A stretch of 47,567 nt of DNA from an uncultured Formosa sp. (lineage in GTDB: Bacteria > Bacteroidota > Bacteroidia > Flavobacteriales > Flavobacteriaceae). Location of the stretch: NCBI GenBank assembly GCA_913052445.1, contig CAJXDP010000009.1:1-47567 (forward strand). The letters run 5' to 3'. The translations under genes were made by a program, and so were the position numbers. The notes beneath the pieces were generated by a model. That model had not been told where the DNA came from. It did not search any database and was given only the letters and a program-made list of their open reading frames with translations. Below, piece by piece: positions 47,166 through 47,567 of this stretch (within the stretch, counting starts at the first letter, position 1; each line of letters begins with the position of its first letter).

Positions 47166-47567
47166 TTAATTATTTTGTTCGCTTATGCTAGGGTTATTAT
47201 TAATCTCACTTTCAGGTATCTGGAATGACATTTCATCTGAATCCCAGATGAAAGATTCTCCAGCACGGTAAACGTGATTTGTTCCTCTAGTAACAGTAGC
47301 CTGATTACGCTTCATTGCATAATACGTTTTACCTTCACCCCAAAGCTCAACTCTAGTTTGTAAGTAGATGAATTCTTGTAAAGCAGCTCCAGAAAGTGCA
47401 TTTACTGTACTAGCAGCATTTGGCATTCTGTTGTCTAACATTTCAATCATCGTTGCTTTGGCAGCAGCTTCATTTCCTGTTCTTGCAGCACTTTCAGCAC
47501 TCAATAAGTAAAACTCTTCAACTCTCATAAAAATTAAATCAGTAGTAATAATGTATTGCCCACCAAT
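47166..47567 (-). CDS. RagB/SusD family outer membrane lipoprotein, C-terminal part
   Basis: The reading frame is open to the right edge of the window, so only the last 133 residues are seen; the true start lies outside. DLIFMRVEEFYLLSAESAAR is the C-terminal helix signature of SusD proteins (DxxxxRxxExYLxxAE). SusD lids bind oligosaccharides or peptides and feed a TonB-dependent SusC channel, which is expected just upstream beyond the window. It forms a unit with the lipoprotein gene 17 bp downstream. Confidence 0.88.
   Translation of the reverse strand: MGGQYIITTDLIFMRVEEFYLLSAESAARTGNEAAAKATMIEMLDNRMPNAASTVNALSGAALQEFIYLQTRVELWGEGKTYYAMKRNQATVTRGTNHVYRAGESFIWDSDEMSFQIPESEINNNPSISEQNN

Overview
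The window is AT-rich chromosomal DNA from a member of the Bacteroidota, most likely a marine Flavobacteriaceae. Four lines of evidence support this. There are repeated TAnnTTTG promoter boxes (the Bacteroidota -7 element) and no consistent Shine-Dalgarno motifs. Two subtilases carry type IX secretion (T9SS) C-terminal sorting domains. A SusD-type gene sits at the right edge. The gene families and neighbourhoods (GSCFA protein, DUF4286 next to rsmA, GNAT-aspartokinase opposite fbp, tandem era and der) are ones I associate with flavobacteria. About 45 kb is dense core genome; no rRNA, CRISPR array, insertion sequence, phage or plasmid gene was seen, and no gap between genes exceeds 300 bp.

Layout. 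1-445: a tRNA-Leu(CAA) on the minus strand with its own promoter and terminator. 445-10963 (+): prs, rplY, pth, ribF, serS, a secreted TPR protein, DUF4286, rsmA, mgtE, a 2-hydroxyacid dehydrogenase and a thioredoxin-type arsenate reductase homologue. 11061-12793 (-): aspartokinase and a GNAT acetyltransferase, divergent from fbp, which is followed by era and der. 16324-17624 (-): a MerR regulator and an M23 peptidase, divergent from alaS, GSCFA, an enoyl-CoA hydratase and ilvE. 23211-28511 (-): gcvP, a KAS III-like thiolase, a methyltransferase and a GT2 glycosyltransferase in one tight unit. 28630-29451 (+): a UbiA-like membrane protein. 29448-33145 (-): purK, purE and an M3 peptidase. 33327-39249 (+): adk, obgE, a Mur ligase, a deacetylase-fold protein, a YjjG-type phosphatase and a secreted unknown. 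39246-42083: rarA (-), a rhomboid protease (+) and rlmB (-).

42186-47567 (-) is the most accessory-looking part. A SusD-family lipoprotein (cut by the window edge) and a small surface lipoprotein are followed, beyond a strong terminator, by two tandem paralogous subtilases that carry T9SS sorting domains. This could be a protein or peptide capture locus: the subtilases would cut extracellular protein and a SusC/SusD pump would import the products. Both subtilases appear to have Glu in place of the usual catalytic Asp.

Other points of interest are a deacetylase-fold protein that looks catalytically dead, a UbiA-like protein missing its first Asp motif, TAnnTTTG boxes so close to three start codons that the mRNAs may be leaderless, a ribF gene without a normal start codon at the expected place, and three convergent gene pairs that overlap by exactly 4 bp. 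No wholly new system could be demonstrated from sequence alone.
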